A stretch of 64,000 nt of DNA. Source: JACVRW01 sp034664125. Lineage in GTDB: Bacteria > Actinomycetota > Thermoleophilia > Solirubrobacterales > Thermoleophilaceae. The notes beneath the pieces are model-generated. The model worked only from the letters and a program-made list of their open reading frames with translations. It was not told the DNA's origin and searched no databases. Within the stretch, counting starts at the first letter, position 1, and each line of letters opens with the position of its first letter. The stretch is from assembly GCA_034664125.1 (NCBI GenBank), contig JAXDIG010000046.1, positions 1 through 64,000 on the forward strand. The letters run 5' to 3'. Of the stretch, positions 42,354 to 50,801 are shown in pieces. The translations under genes were made by a program, and so were the position numbers.

Positions 42354-43010
42354 GTGAGCTTCCTCTTCCGCACCAAGACCGAGATGCCGGATCAGGCCGA
42401 CGCTCTGCGGGGGCGCGACACGCGTCCCTTCGATGTGCCGGACACGCATTTCGTGCTCGGCACGCCGCTCGAGCCGCCCTTCCCCGAGGACACCGAGCAG
42501 GTGATCGTGGGCATGGGCTGCTTCTGGGGAGCCGAGCGCGTCTTCTGGCAGGCGCCGGGCATGTTCACCACCGCCGTCGGATACGCGGCCGGCCACACGC
42601 CGAACCCCACCTACGAGGAGGTGTGCAGCGGGCGCACCGGACACAACGAGGTCGTGCTGGCGGTGTTCCGGCCGGCGGAGATCTCCTTCGACGAGGTGCT
42701 GCGGCTGTTCTGGGAGAACCACGACCCGACCCAGGGCATGCGCCAGGGCAACGACATGGGCACCCAGTACCGGTCGGGGATCTACGTGACCTCGGACGCG
42801 CAGCGGTCGGCCGCGGAGGCGTCGCGCGAGCGCTACACCGAGCGGCTCGGCGAGGCCGGCTACGGCCAGATCACGAGCGAGATCCTGGACGCCCCCGAGT
42901 TCTACTACGCCGAGGACTACCACCAGCAGTACCTCGCGAAGAACCCGAACGGCTACTGCGGCCTGGGCGGCACGGGCGTTAGCTGCCCGGTCGGCCTTAC
43001 GGCCTCCTAG
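42354..43010 (+). CDS. msrA: Peptide methionine (S)-S-oxide reductase
   Basis: The 218-residue protein has the active-site GMGCFWGAERVFW, then VGYAAGHTPNPTYEEVCSGRTGHNEVV, and FWENHDPTQGMRQGNDMGTQYRS. These are hallmark MsrA motifs. The C-terminal NPNGYCGLGGTGVSC holds the recycling cysteines. It repairs oxidised methionine. GTG 42354 lies 7 nt after TAGTCT. Confidence 0.94.
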   Translation: MSFLFRTKTEMPDQADALRGRDTRPFDVPDTHFVLGTPLEPPFPEDTEQVIVGMGCFWGAERVFWQAPGMFTTAVGYAAGHTPNPTYEEVCSGRTGHNEVVLAVFRPAEISFDEVLRLFWENHDPTQGMRQGNDMGTQYRSGIYVTSDAQRSAAEASRERYTERLGEAGYGQITSEILDAPEFYYAEDYHQQYLAKNPNGYCGLGGTGVSCPVGLTAS

Positions 43011-43017
43011 CTGGCAT

Positions 43018-43037
43018 CCGGGGGCTCACGCCCCCGG
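43018..43037. terminator. Strong hairpin between convergent msrA and NUDIX genes
   Basis: CCGGGGGC pairs with GCCCCCGG over a TCAC loop, giving a perfect 8-bp stem placed 7 nt after the msrA stop and 41 nt before the NUDIX stop. It probably works for both directions despite lacking a T tract. Confidence 0.6.
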
Positions 43038-43078
43038 TCCCCCGTGGAACGTCGGCCAGCCGTCGGAGCTCAGGCGAG

Positions 43079-43726
43079 CTAGGCGAGCATCCGGGCCATC
43101 AGCCGCAGCCGGTCGTCGGCCTCCTCCGGCCACTCGTCCACGTCGGCGGGCCACCATGCCCACTCGTCGTGCTCGTGGTCCGGGACCGGGGCCGCCGCAT
43201 CGTCGACGGTCGCGAGGCCGACCACCATCGCGATCGCGTTCGGCAGCTCCAGCAGCGCCTCGACGCTGAGCTGCTCCGGCTCGAGCTGCCACTCCTCGCG
43301 CAGCTCGCGCGACAGGGTGTCGGTCGGGCTCTCGCCGAGATCGACCGCGCCGCCCGCGCCCAGCGCCCAGCGGTTGGCCCAGGTCGAAACCCAGCCCGCT
43401 CGCCGGCCCGCGAGCCAGCGGCCGTCCGTGGTCCGCACCACGCACAGGGCGGTCAGGCTCTCGCAGGCGTTGCCTTCCACCAGGCGCAGCGCCCAGCGGA
43501 TCGGCTGGAGGTCCAGCACCAGCCGGCCGTCCTCCGCGCCCCAGCCCGCGAGCCGCGTGGCCATCCCGTCGTGCGCGGGCGAGCCGCGCTCGCGCAGGCC
43601 CTCGACGGCCGCGTCCGCCTGCCGCTCGACCTCGGCGGGCGGCTCGAAGGTGTCGGAGCGCCAGCGCGCCTCGACCTGGTCCGACTGCCAGGGCCCGCGG
43701 GCGAGGATGCCTCGACCGGTGCTCAC
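43079..43726 (-). CDS. NUDIX hydrolase (intact NUDIX box)
   Basis: The 215-residue protein has a full NUDIX box: GGAVDLGESPTDTLSRELRE followed by EWQL. The N-terminal half (GILARGPWQSDQVEARW, FEPPAEVERQADAAVE) is an extra domain. GTG 43726 overlaps the stop of the upstream NUDIX-like gene (GTGA). It probably hydrolyses a nucleoside diphosphate derivative, unidentified. Confidence 0.83.
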   Translation of the reverse strand: MSTGRGILARGPWQSDQVEARWRSDTFEPPAEVERQADAAVEGLRERGSPAHDGMATRLAGWGAEDGRLVLDLQPIRWALRLVEGNACESLTALCVVRTTDGRWLAGRRAGWVSTWANRWALGAGGAVDLGESPTDTLSRELREEWQLEPEQLSVEALLELPNAIAMVVGLATVDDAAAPVPDHEHDEWAWWPADVDEWPEEADDRLRLMARMLA

Positions 43727-44142
43727 CAGGAAGAGCCTAGGGCGCGCAGCAGCACGCGCGCGCAGGCCGAGCCCGCCCTCGCCGCAGGGATGAGCTCCGC
43801 CGGGTCGCCCCAGCGCCAGTCCACGTACTGCGTCCCCTCGCAGGCCTGAGGAACCGCGGGCTCGCCCGCCGTGATGCGAGCTGTCCAGTCGCGCATCACG
43901 AGGCGGTGGTCTGTCCTCTCTGCCTCGTCTTGGCCGATCGGCCGAAGCGGCTCCACCTCCACCCCGAGTTTCTCCAGACCCGCGCGCAGCAGCGCGTCGC
44001 GCTCGGACTCGCCCTCGCCCAGCGAAGCCGCCGGCAATCCCCACACGCCTGGCAGGCTCTCGTCGTCGTCGGGCCGGCGCACCAGCAGCACGCCGGCGGG
44101 ACCCTCGATCACAAGCGAGACGGAGCGCTTGAGCGGCTTCAC
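43723..44142 (-). CDS. NUDIX-fold protein with degenerate box
   Basis: The 139-residue protein has the NUDIX fold (VSLVIEGPAGVLLVRRPDDD, GVWGLPAASLGEGES), but in the signature helix the REUxEE core reads RAGLEK, losing two catalytic/metal-binding glutamates. It is coupled to the intact NUDIX gene by a 4-nt overlap, so it could act as a non-catalytic partner or a sensor. GTG 44142 begins 14 nt after the GGDEF-HD-GYP gene stop. Confidence 0.75.
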   Translation of the reverse strand: MKPLKRSVSLVIEGPAGVLLVRRPDDDESLPGVWGLPAASLGEGESERDALLRAGLEKLGVEVEPLRPIGQDEAERTDHRLVMRDWTARITAGEPAVPQACEGTQYVDWRWGDPAELIPAARAGSACARVLLRALGSSW

Positions 44143-44156
44143 CGCCGCCGAGGATG

Positions 44157-45848
44157 TCAGCCGGGGCGCAGGCCGGCCAGCTCGACGTCCGGGGCGTGCT
44201 CGAGCCCGTCCAGCGCCGCCATGAACGCCGCGATCACGCGCGGGTCGAATTGGCTGCCGGCACAGCGCAGCAGCTCGGCTCGAGCGGCCTTGGTCCCCAC
44301 GCCCGGGCGGTAGACGCGGTCGGCGGTCATCGCCTCGAAGGCGTCCGCGACGGCGATGATCTTCGCCTCGAGCGGGATGTCTTCGTCTGTCAGCCCCGCG
44401 GGATAGCCCTTGCCGTCCGGGCGCTCGTGGTGCGCCATCACCCAGCTCCGCACGTCCTCCAGCCCGCGCCCGGCCAGCACCTCACCGCCGATCTCGGGGT
44501 GCGTGCGCACCTGCGCCATCTCGCCGGCACCGAGCGGCCCGGGCTTCTGCAGGACCGCGTTGGGCACGCCGATCTTGCCGATGTCGTGAAGCCTGCCCCC
44601 GATCGCGATCCGCTCCGCTCGCTCGGCGGGGAGGCCGAGCTGCTCGGCGATCAGCGCGCAGTAGCGCCCGACCGTCCGGGAGTGGTTGGCCGTGCCCGCG
44701 TCGCGGATGTCGAGCGCCTCCGTGAGCGACAGCAGGGTCGGGAGGTGTGTGGCATCGAGCCCGCGACCGCCCCCCTCGGGGGCGAAGATCGCGGAGATCT
44801 CGTGGTTGAAGATGATCGACCGGTTGCGCCCGAGCGCCTTGGCCGCGTAGAGCGCCTGGTCGGCCGACTCGATCACGGCGTCCGCCGACCCGCCGTGGTC
44901 CGGGTGGCTCGCGACTCCGAAGCTGAACGTGATCGGCACCGGGTCTGAGGCGAACTCCCTGGCGACGGCCGTCCGCATGCGCTCTGCGGCGAGGTGGGCA
45001 TCGTGCTCGGAGGTGTTCGGGAGGAGCAGGGTGAATTCCTCCCCTCCCGTGCGGGCCACGGTGTCCCCGGCACGCCGGTGAGTGGACAGGATGCGGGCCA
45101 CGCGGACGAGCGCGCTGTCGCCGGCGCGGTGGCCGAGCTCGTCGTTGACCGCCTTGAAGTGATCGAGGTCGCCGACCACCACGCTCAGCGCAAGCCCACC
45201 CCTGCGGGCGCGCGCCAGCTCCACGTCGATCTCCTGATCCAGCGCCAAGCGGTTCTTCAGCTGGGTGAGCCCGTCCGTGCGCGCCGCCTCGGCCAGGCCG
45301 CGCACGAGCTGCGTCACGCCGCCGCGGACCACCCGCAGCAGCACGGCCACCGGGACGATCACCCCCACGAGCGTGATCCAGTTGGGGAGCACGTCCTGGG
45401 CCGGCACGGTCTGGAACAGCACGGCCATGCACGTCGCGGCCATCAGCACGAGCTGGAACACGGCCTGGCGGATCGGGAAGAAGTAAGCGGCGTAGAGGGC
45501 GAGCCAGGCGTAGAGCAGCTCGCCCGACAGCGTCGAGGCGTCGTCCGAGAGCAGCAGGGTGGCGGAGATCAGCAGCGTGCCGAGCGTCGTCGCGCAGTAG
45601 AGCGTCGGAGCATTGAGCTGGTCCGAGTTGATGCGCAGCGCCAGCGCGGCCAGGGCGCAGGCGGCTGGGATCGCGAGTCGCGCCAAGGCGGGCGCGTCCG
45701 CGCCGGGGAGCAGGGCGAGCAGCACGAGGAGCAACGCCAGCCCGGCGAAGATGCCGCTGCCGACACGCGCCGCAAAGCGCGTGCTGGGCTCGACCGGGGG
45801 GACGGCGGATGGCTGCGGAACCTCCCGCTGGGTCGCCGGGGGCAACAT
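44157..45848 (-). CDS. Membrane GGDEF-HD-GYP protein
   Basis: The 563-residue protein has about six N-terminal helices (residues 25-180), a GGDEF domain (TDGLTQLKNRLALD, TGGEEF) and an HD-GYP phosphodiesterase domain. The HD-GYP set is complete: LHDIGKIGVPNAVLQKPG, HPEIGGEVL, HHERPDGKGYPAGL and VADAFEAMTADRVYR. It can in principle both make and linearise c-di-GMP. ATG 45848 was taken as the start; the frame upstream is antisense to yceH. It heads the transcript of the NUDIX pair (14 nt spacing). Confidence 0.88.
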   Translation of the reverse strand: MLPPATQREVPQPSAVPPVEPSTRFAARVGSGIFAGLALLLVLLALLPGADAPALARLAIPAACALAALALRINSDQLNAPTLYCATTLGTLLISATLLLSDDASTLSGELLYAWLALYAAYFFPIRQAVFQLVLMAATCMAVLFQTVPAQDVLPNWITLVGVIVPVAVLLRVVRGGVTQLVRGLAEAARTDGLTQLKNRLALDQEIDVELARARRGGLALSVVVGDLDHFKAVNDELGHRAGDSALVRVARILSTHRRAGDTVARTGGEEFTLLLPNTSEHDAHLAAERMRTAVAREFASDPVPITFSFGVASHPDHGGSADAVIESADQALYAAKALGRNRSIIFNHEISAIFAPEGGGRGLDATHLPTLLSLTEALDIRDAGTANHSRTVGRYCALIAEQLGLPAERAERIAIGGRLHDIGKIGVPNAVLQKPGPLGAGEMAQVRTHPEIGGEVLAGRGLEDVRSWVMAHHERPDGKGYPAGLTDEDIPLEAKIIAVADAFEAMTADRVYRPGVGTKAARAELLRCAGSQFDPRVIAAFMAALDGLEHAPDVELAGLRPG

Positions 45849-45928
45849 GTCACCGGTGTCGAACGATGCGCCCGCATTTCTGAGAGCCGCGTCCGAATGG
45901 TGGCCGAACGTTGAGGGGTCTGCTGCGC

Positions 45929-46552
45929 CTAGGAGCCGAGCTCTTCGCGCAGGCCGCGCAGCTGCTCGCGGAGCGCGGAGACTTCGCTTTCGAGGCGCTC
46001 GACGCGGCCGGCGAGGCCATCGGCGGGGGGATCCGGCTGCGCGCCCGTGCCTTCCATCGCTTCCGCCTCGCCCTCCGCCAGCCGGTGCGCGTAGCGCTGG
46101 CCGCGTTCGCCCGGCCGGCGCGGCAGCGCCATCGCGAGCTCTCGCTCCACCAGCTCCGCCAGCGTGCCCTCGAGCTCCTCGTTGGACTCGAAGCGGTGGA
46201 TGCGCTCGCCGCGCTGGCGCAGCTCGCCCGGCGTCTGCGGGCCACGCAGCATCAGCACGGTGAGCAGCGCCAGCTGAGGGTCGGTCAGGCCGAGCGCCTG
46301 GTCGAGCAGGTGCTTGTACTTGACGGAGCGAGCCGTCGACCACCTGGCCAGCGTCGTCCACTTGCGCCGCCCGAGCCGATCCAGCGCCGCGCGGATCGTG
46401 GCTTCGTCGTAGTCCACCACCGGGTCGCGGTTCGTGGCCTGGTTGCAGGCCAGCCGCACCGAGTTGAGCGTCAACGGATACTGGTCCGGCGTGGTGCGCT
46501 GCTTCTCCACCAGGCACGCGACCACCCGGAGCTCGACTGCGTCCGGTTCCAC
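45929..46552 (-). CDS. YceH family protein (DUF480)
   Basis: The 207-residue protein has the DUF480 core: VVACLVEKQRTTPDQYPLTLNS, ACNQATNRDPVVDYDEATI, and RGPQTPGELRQRGERIHRF. It consists of two winged-helix units and a C-terminal coiled coil (residues 170-203). The cellular role is unknown. GTG 46552 is chosen because TAAGCT ends 8 nt upstream; the divergent MFS gene starts 20 nt away. Confidence 0.85.
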   Translation of the reverse strand: MEPDAVELRVVACLVEKQRTTPDQYPLTLNSVRLACNQATNRDPVVDYDEATIRAALDRLGRRKWTTLARWSTARSVKYKHLLDQALGLTDPQLALLTVLMLRGPQTPGELRQRGERIHRFESNEELEGTLAELVERELAMALPRRPGERGQRYAHRLAEGEAEAMEGTGAQPDPPADGLAGRVERLESEVSALREQLRGLREELGS

Positions 46553-46572
46553 GGCCGCGTAGCTTAGGCGCG
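46553..46572. promoter_or_regulatory. 20-nt bidirectional promoter with shared -10
   Basis: TAGCTTA (46560-46566) provides TAGCTT on the plus strand, 7 nt before GTG 46573, and TAAGCT on the minus strand, 8 nt before GTG 46552. The same bases can form the -10 for both directions, an unusually compact design. Confidence 0.55.
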
Positions 46573-47769
46573 GTGAGCGTCTACGCACGCATCCTGCGAA
46601 CACCGGGCGTGGCCATGATCGTGTTCGCCACCCTGATCGGCCGCATGCCGATCGGCATCAGCGGCCTGGCGATCCTCCTCTACGTACGCGAGGTGACCGG
46701 CTCGTTCGCCGCCGCGGGGGTCTGCACCGGGGCGCTGGCGCTCGGAAGCGCCCTCGGCGCGCCGCTCCAGGGCCGGGTGGTCGATCGTCGCGGAGTCGGG
46801 ATGCTGCTGCCGCTCGCGGCCGTGCACGCCGCGGGCCTGCTCGGCATCTGGGCGACCGGCACGGCCGGCGCCCCGACGGCCGCGCTCGCGGCGCTCTCGC
46901 TGGTGACCGGAGCGGCGATCCCGCCCGTGTCCTCGGTGCTGCGCTCCCGCTGGCCATATCTGCTCGCGGAGCAGCCCGAGCTGGTGGCGGGCGCCTTCGC
47001 GCTCGACTCGGTGCTCATCGAAATCATCTTCGTCGTCGGCCCGCTGGTGACGACCGTGGTCGTCGCCACCGTCGGCCCCCAGTACGCGCTGATCCTGTCG
47101 GCGGCCTGCGTGCTGGCCGGGACGCTGATGCTGCTGAGCGGCCTGACCGGCCGCGCCGGCCCCGAGCCCAGCCGGGAGGGGCGACGCGTGCTCGGACTGG
47201 GAGCGCTCGCCGACCCCGGGCTGCGCACGCTCGTGTTCGCGACCCTGCCGGTGGGCTTCGCCCTGGGCTCAGTCGAGGTCGCGCTGCCCGCCTTCAGCGA
47301 GGCGGAGGGCTCGAAGGAGCTGGCCGGGGTCCTGCTGGCGGTGTGGTCGTGCGGCAGCGTCGTGGCGGGGCTGGCCTGGGGCGCGAGCGCCATGCGCTTC
47401 TCGCTGCTCGGGGCGCACATGCGCTTCGCGTGGCTGCTGCCGGTCGCGATCGCGCCGCTCGCGCTCGCCTCCTCCCCGCTGGCGATGGGTCTGCTCGCGG
47501 TCCTGGCCGGGCTGCCGGTCGCGCCGCTGATCGCCTCGCGCAACCAACTGGTCGATCGCGTGACTCCGGCGGGAACGGCGACCGAGGCGTTCACCTGGCC
47601 GCTCACGGCCCTGGTCGGCGGCATCGCGCTAGGCGCGGCCTCTGCCGGTGCGATCGTCGAGTCCAGCTCGTGGACCGCCGCCGTGCTCGTGGCAAGCGTG
47701 GTCGCGACGCTCGGGGCGACCGTCGTGCTGACTCGGCGCCACACGCTCACGCAACCGCAGGCCGCGTGA
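46573..47769 (+). CDS. MFS transporter
   Basis: The 398-residue protein has 12 predicted helices and an MFS-type loop (LGAPLQGRVVDRRGVGMLLP after helix 2). It resembles arabinose-efflux/UMF-type exporters. Substrate unknown. The gene starts at GTG 46573 in the bidirectional promoter and is followed by the SRPBCC gene after 16 nt. Confidence 0.85.
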   Translation: MSVYARILRTPGVAMIVFATLIGRMPIGISGLAILLYVREVTGSFAAAGVCTGALALGSALGAPLQGRVVDRRGVGMLLPLAAVHAAGLLGIWATGTAGAPTAALAALSLVTGAAIPPVSSVLRSRWPYLLAEQPELVAGAFALDSVLIEIIFVVGPLVTTVVVATVGPQYALILSAACVLAGTLMLLSGLTGRAGPEPSREGRRVLGLGALADPGLRTLVFATLPVGFALGSVEVALPAFSEAEGSKELAGVLLAVWSCGSVVAGLAWGASAMRFSLLGAHMRFAWLLPVAIAPLALASSPLAMGLLAVLAGLPVAPLIASRNQLVDRVTPAGTATEAFTWPLTALVGGIALGAASAGAIVESSSWTAAVLVASVVATLGATVVLTRRHTLTQPQAA

Positions 47770-47785
47770 AGGTAGAGTCGCCGCC

Positions 47786-48232
47786 ATGGGAGTGATCAAG
47801 GGCGATCGCAGCGTGGAGATCGATGCACCGATCGAGCGCTGCTACGAGATTGCGGCAGACGTCGAGAACGCCACCGAGTGGCAGGGCTCGCTCAAGGACG
47901 TCGAGGTGCTCGAGCGCGACGGCGACCGCCGCCCGGCGCTGGTCGAAACCGAGTCCGACGCCAAGGTGAAGAGCGTGCGCGCCGTGCTGCGCTTCTCCTA
48001 TGACCCGCCCACGGGCATCCGCTGGGTGCAGGAGAAGGGAGAAACCAAGTCGCTTACCGGCTCCTGGGCCTTCGAGGACCTCGGGGGCGGGCGCACGCGC
48101 GCCACCTACGCGCTCGAGGCGGACCCCGGCCGCATGCTCGGCATGCTGCTGCGCGGCCCGGTCGAAGGCAAGGTGCGCGACTTCCTGATCGGCAACGCCG
48201 CCGAGGGGCTGAAGCAGAAGGCCGAGGGCTAG
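47786..48232 (+). CDS. SRPBCC (polyketide cyclase/START-like) protein
   Basis: The 148-residue protein has the START-like pattern of a long beta sheet and C-terminal helix: VEIDAPIERCYEIAADVENATEWQ, then the strand-rich middle and GSWAFEDLGGGRTRATY. It likely binds a hydrophobic ligand. TAGAGT ends 7 nt before ATG 47786. The stop overlaps the convergent phosphodiesterase gene. Confidence 0.83.
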   Translation: MGVIKGDRSVEIDAPIERCYEIAADVENATEWQGSLKDVEVLERDGDRRPALVETESDAKVKSVRAVLRFSYDPPTGIRWVQEKGETKSLTGSWAFEDLGGGRTRATYALEADPGRMLGMLLRGPVEGKVRDFLIGNAAEGLKQKAEG

Positions 48233-49206
48233 CGACAGCTCTGCGGGCGCTTGTGCGCCCGCAGCACCTTCTCGTACGCGCGCGGGTGCGAGGTCATCGT
48301 GCCGTCCACGCACATGTCGATCAGCCGCCGCCACGTGGCCGGGGCGTCGGGGTCGTCGCCGCCGAACCAGTTCTGCCAGGCGTATCCCTCGCTGTGAGCG
48401 CGGGCCACGTTCTCGGCCGTCGTGATCTCGAGCAGCGTCTCGCCGAACGCGTAGGTGATCGGCACCTGGAACGCGACCACCCCCCGGCCCGGTGACTTGC
48501 CGGTGAGCCAGTTGGCAAAGCCGCCGATCCCAGGGGCGGTGCCGATCTTCGGGTCGAGCTTGTGGAAGCGGTCGACGGCGTCCTGCTGGAAGGAGACGAC
48601 GATCAGGTCGCGCCGGCGGGAGCCCTTCAGCAGGCGCGCGAGCACCTCGGCGTTCTCGAGGTACTCGGAGACGTCCTCGTCGGGCGTGCGGCCCTTGATC
48701 TCGATGTTGATCGGCGTGTGCGGGAAGGCGCGCATGACCTCGCTGAGCGTCGGCACGCGGAAGTCCGCCGCGCTGAAGCCCTTCGGCGCCGGGCGGCGGC
48801 CGGTCGCGACGCCGCGGAAGCGGTAGGCCGAGGCGCGGTGATCGTGGCTGTAGTGGTCGGCCTTGCCCGGGGCGAACCAGTACGCGGCGTCGAGGCGCTT
48901 GATCTGCTCGAGCGTCTTGGAGGCGACCGTGCCGTGGCCGTTGGTCTTGCCGTCGACCGTGGTGTCGTGCATCACGATCACCTTGCCGTCCTTGGTCACG
49001 CCGATGTCCAGCTCCAGCATGTCGGCGCCCGCGCGCACCGCCTTGCGGAACGCGTACAGCGTGTTCGACGGGAACTCGTCCTCGCCGCCCTGGTGGGCGA
49101 TGTTCAGCGGCGCCCGCTTCTGGATCCAGCGGTCGGCGGCGCCCGCTGGGGCGGCCGCGCAGACGAGCAGCGTGACGGCGAGGGCCGCGGGGGCGAGTCG
49201 GCGCAT
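48229..49206 (-). CDS. Secreted glycerophosphodiester phosphodiesterase family protein
   Basis: The 325-residue protein has a signal peptide (1-24) and a GDPD TIM barrel with the catalytic AHQGGEDEFPSNTLYAFRKA (His-Glu region), ELDIGVTKDGKVIVMHD (Glu, Asp and second His) and NIEIKG. It would split glycerophosphodiesters outside the membrane, releasing glycerol 3-phosphate. TAGCGT ends 7 nt before ATG 49206. Confidence 0.88.
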   Translation of the reverse strand: MRRLAPAALAVTLLVCAAAPAGAADRWIQKRAPLNIAHQGGEDEFPSNTLYAFRKAVRAGADMLELDIGVTKDGKVIVMHDTTVDGKTNGHGTVASKTLEQIKRLDAAYWFAPGKADHYSHDHRASAYRFRGVATGRRPAPKGFSAADFRVPTLSEVMRAFPHTPINIEIKGRTPDEDVSEYLENAEVLARLLKGSRRRDLIVVSFQQDAVDRFHKLDPKIGTAPGIGGFANWLTGKSPGRGVVAFQVPITYAFGETLLEITTAENVARAHSEGYAWQNWFGGDDPDAPATWRRLIDMCVDGTMTSHPRAYEKVLRAHKRPQSCR

Positions 49207-49223
49207 TGCGGCGACGCTACCAG

Positions 49224-49619
49224 CTAGGCGCCGAGGGCCTTGCGCGCGCCGTCCATCTCGGGGTAGAGCTCCATGCGCGTGACCTTTCCGTCCTCCACCC
49301 ACGTGACCACGGCGGCGTGCTGGTCGACCTCGATGCCGCTGGCCGCGCCGCGGCCGGACAGCCGCAGCCACACGATCAGTGCCCCGCCCTGCTCGACCAT
49401 CTCGATCGGCTCGAAGCGGACCTCTTCCATCAGCCCGTCGAAGCCGGCGAAGTAGCGCCGCGCTCCGTCGTGCCCCTTGTACACGTCCGGCTCCGCGGAC
49501 ATCGAGCCGGGAACCTCTACGACGAAGTCCTCGGAGATCAGGTCCAGCGCCGGCTCGAGCCCGTCGCGCTCAAACCGCTCGAAGAGCCTGCGCACGGTTT
49601 CGGAGGTCGACTCGCTCAT
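49224..49619 (-). CDS. NTF2-like (SnoaL-type) protein
   Basis: The 131-residue protein has a typical NTF2 pattern: an N-terminal helix (RLFERFERDGLEPALDLISED), a strand pair FVVEVPGS, and a C-terminal strand set ending VTRMELYPEMDGARKALG. No catalytic dyad is certain. TAACGT ends 8 nt before ATG 49619. Confidence 0.8.
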   Translation of the reverse strand: MSESTSETVRRLFERFERDGLEPALDLISEDFVVEVPGSMSAEPDVYKGHDGARRYFAGFDGLMEEVRFEPIEMVEQGGALIVWLRLSGRGAASGIEVDQHAAVVTWVEDGKVTRMELYPEMDGARKALGA

Positions 49620-49644
49620 GGCGAGTCACGTTACCTCGCGGGGC

Positions 49645-50202
49645 TCAGCGGGAAGCGCCCACCGGCGTCCGGACCTCGCGGGCCAGCGCCTCCACCAGCT
49701 CGCCGAGGCGCTCGTGGAGCTCCGGATCGGCCAGGTCGCCCGCGGGTGTGAAGGCCTGATCCGCAAGGCCTACCGGCAGCTCCTCTTCGAGTACGTCGGC
49801 CCCAATGTGGTTGAGCACCTTGCGCAACTCCGCCTGCGCCCACACCGCGCCGAAGAGCCCGGTGCTGGCGCCGATCACCGCGACCGGCTTGCCGCGCAGC
49901 GCGTTGTCCGGGAACGGACGCGACGCCCAGTCGACGGCGTTCTTGAGCACCCCGGGAATCGAGGCGTTGTACTCGGGCGTGGCGATCAGGAGCGCGTCGG
50001 CCTCTTCGATCTGCTGCCTGAGGCTCTCGATGGCCTCGGGCGCCGGATCGGTGTCGCCGTCCTCGCAGTAAGGCGGCAGGTCGCGAAGACCGTCGAACAG
50101 CTCGAGCTCCACTCCGGGCGGCAGCGCGCGCGCCGCCGCCCGGAGCAGCCGGGTGTTGTGGGAGCCGTCTCGGAACGACCCCGATATCCCGAGGATTCTC
50201 AT
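49645..50202 (-). CDS. NADPH-dependent FMN reductase
   Basis: The 185-residue flavodoxin-like protein has ILGISGSFRDGSHNTRLLR as its phosphate loop, ATPEYNASIPGVLKNAVDW and the middle VIGASTGLFGAVWAQAELR. These match azobenzene/chromate reductase-type FMN reductases. ATG 50202 overlaps the YceI stop by 1 nt (TAATG), so the pair is co-translated and under the MarR operator upstream. Confidence 0.88.
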   Translation of the reverse strand: MRILGISGSFRDGSHNTRLLRAAARALPPGVELELFDGLRDLPPYCEDGDTDPAPEAIESLRQQIEEADALLIATPEYNASIPGVLKNAVDWASRPFPDNALRGKPVAVIGASTGLFGAVWAQAELRKVLNHIGADVLEEELPVGLADQAFTPAGDLADPELHERLGELVEALAREVRTPVGASR

Positions 50203-50750
50203 TAGGCCTCGGGCTGGAACAGGGCGAGGTCCACGTCGAGCGTCACGTCGTAGCCGAGCGCGTCGCCGCCGCCGGGCAGCTCCATCTGCCACTCGAAGCC
50301 GAAGTCGCGGCGGTCGATCACCGTCGCGAGCTCGAGCCCCGCACGCACGCCGCCGCCCGCTGCCGCGACCGGCTCCGTCCAGGTGCCCGCGATCGCGACC
50401 GGCCGAGTGGTCCCGGCGATCGTCAGCTCGCCGTCCAGGCGAGCGGTGCCGTCCTCGCCGAGCTCGATGCTGCTCGACCGGAAGGTCACCTCGGGGTGGT
50501 TCTCGGCGTCGAAGAAGTCCGCCCCGAGCACGTGGGCCCTGAACTGCGCGGGATCCTTGACCGAGATCGACTCGACCCGGGCGGCGCCCTCCAGCACGAG
50601 GCCGTCGTCACCGGCCGTGAGCGATGCGCTCACGTCATCAAGGGTGCCGCGGAACTTGCCGGCGCCCGCGTACCTGACCGCGAAGCCGAAGGACGAGTGC
50701 ACCGGGTCTGCCTGGAAGGTGCCCGCGAAGGGCTGTACCGCTGTGGTCAT
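50202..50750 (-). CDS. YceI family lipocalin-like protein
   Basis: The 182-residue protein has GTFQADPVHSSFGFAVRYAG, GAARVESISVKDPAQFRAHVL and SSIELGEDGTARLDGELTIAG, typical of the YceI fold, which binds isoprenoid or other amphiphilic ligands. It has no signal peptide and is therefore cytoplasmic. ATG 50750 has a full AGGAGGA ribosome site three bases upstream, so unlike most neighbours it carries a leader. It is divergent from marR and heads a two-gene operon with the FMN reductase. Confidence 0.9.
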   Translation of the reverse strand: MTTAVQPFAGTFQADPVHSSFGFAVRYAGAGKFRGTLDDVSASLTAGDDGLVLEGAARVESISVKDPAQFRAHVLGADFFDAENHPEVTFRSSSIELGEDGTARLDGELTIAGTTRPVAIAGTWTEPVAAAGGGVRAGLELATVIDRRDFGFEWQMELPGGGDALGYDVTLDVDLALFQPEA

Positions 50751-50777
50751 GCTTCCTCCTGAGAGTTCTTGGTTAAG

Positions 50778-50790
50778 TACCACAGTGGTA
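50778..50790. promoter_or_regulatory. Palindromic MarR operator TACCACAGTGGTA
   Basis: TACCAC and GTGGTA form a perfect inverted repeat around one base. It overlaps the marR -10 (TAGTAT, 50789-50794) and a minus-strand TACTTA (50779-50774) candidate -10 for yceI. One site can therefore repress both promoters. This fits autoregulation by the adjacent MarR protein. Confidence 0.65.
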
Positions 50791-50801
50791 GTATACCCAC
50801 A

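Noticed and set aside
45849..46517. N-terminal extension of the GGDEF-HD-GYP frame
   Set aside because: It is an alternative frame of yceH, Arg/Ala-rich with no family pattern; the membrane domain starts at ATG 45848.
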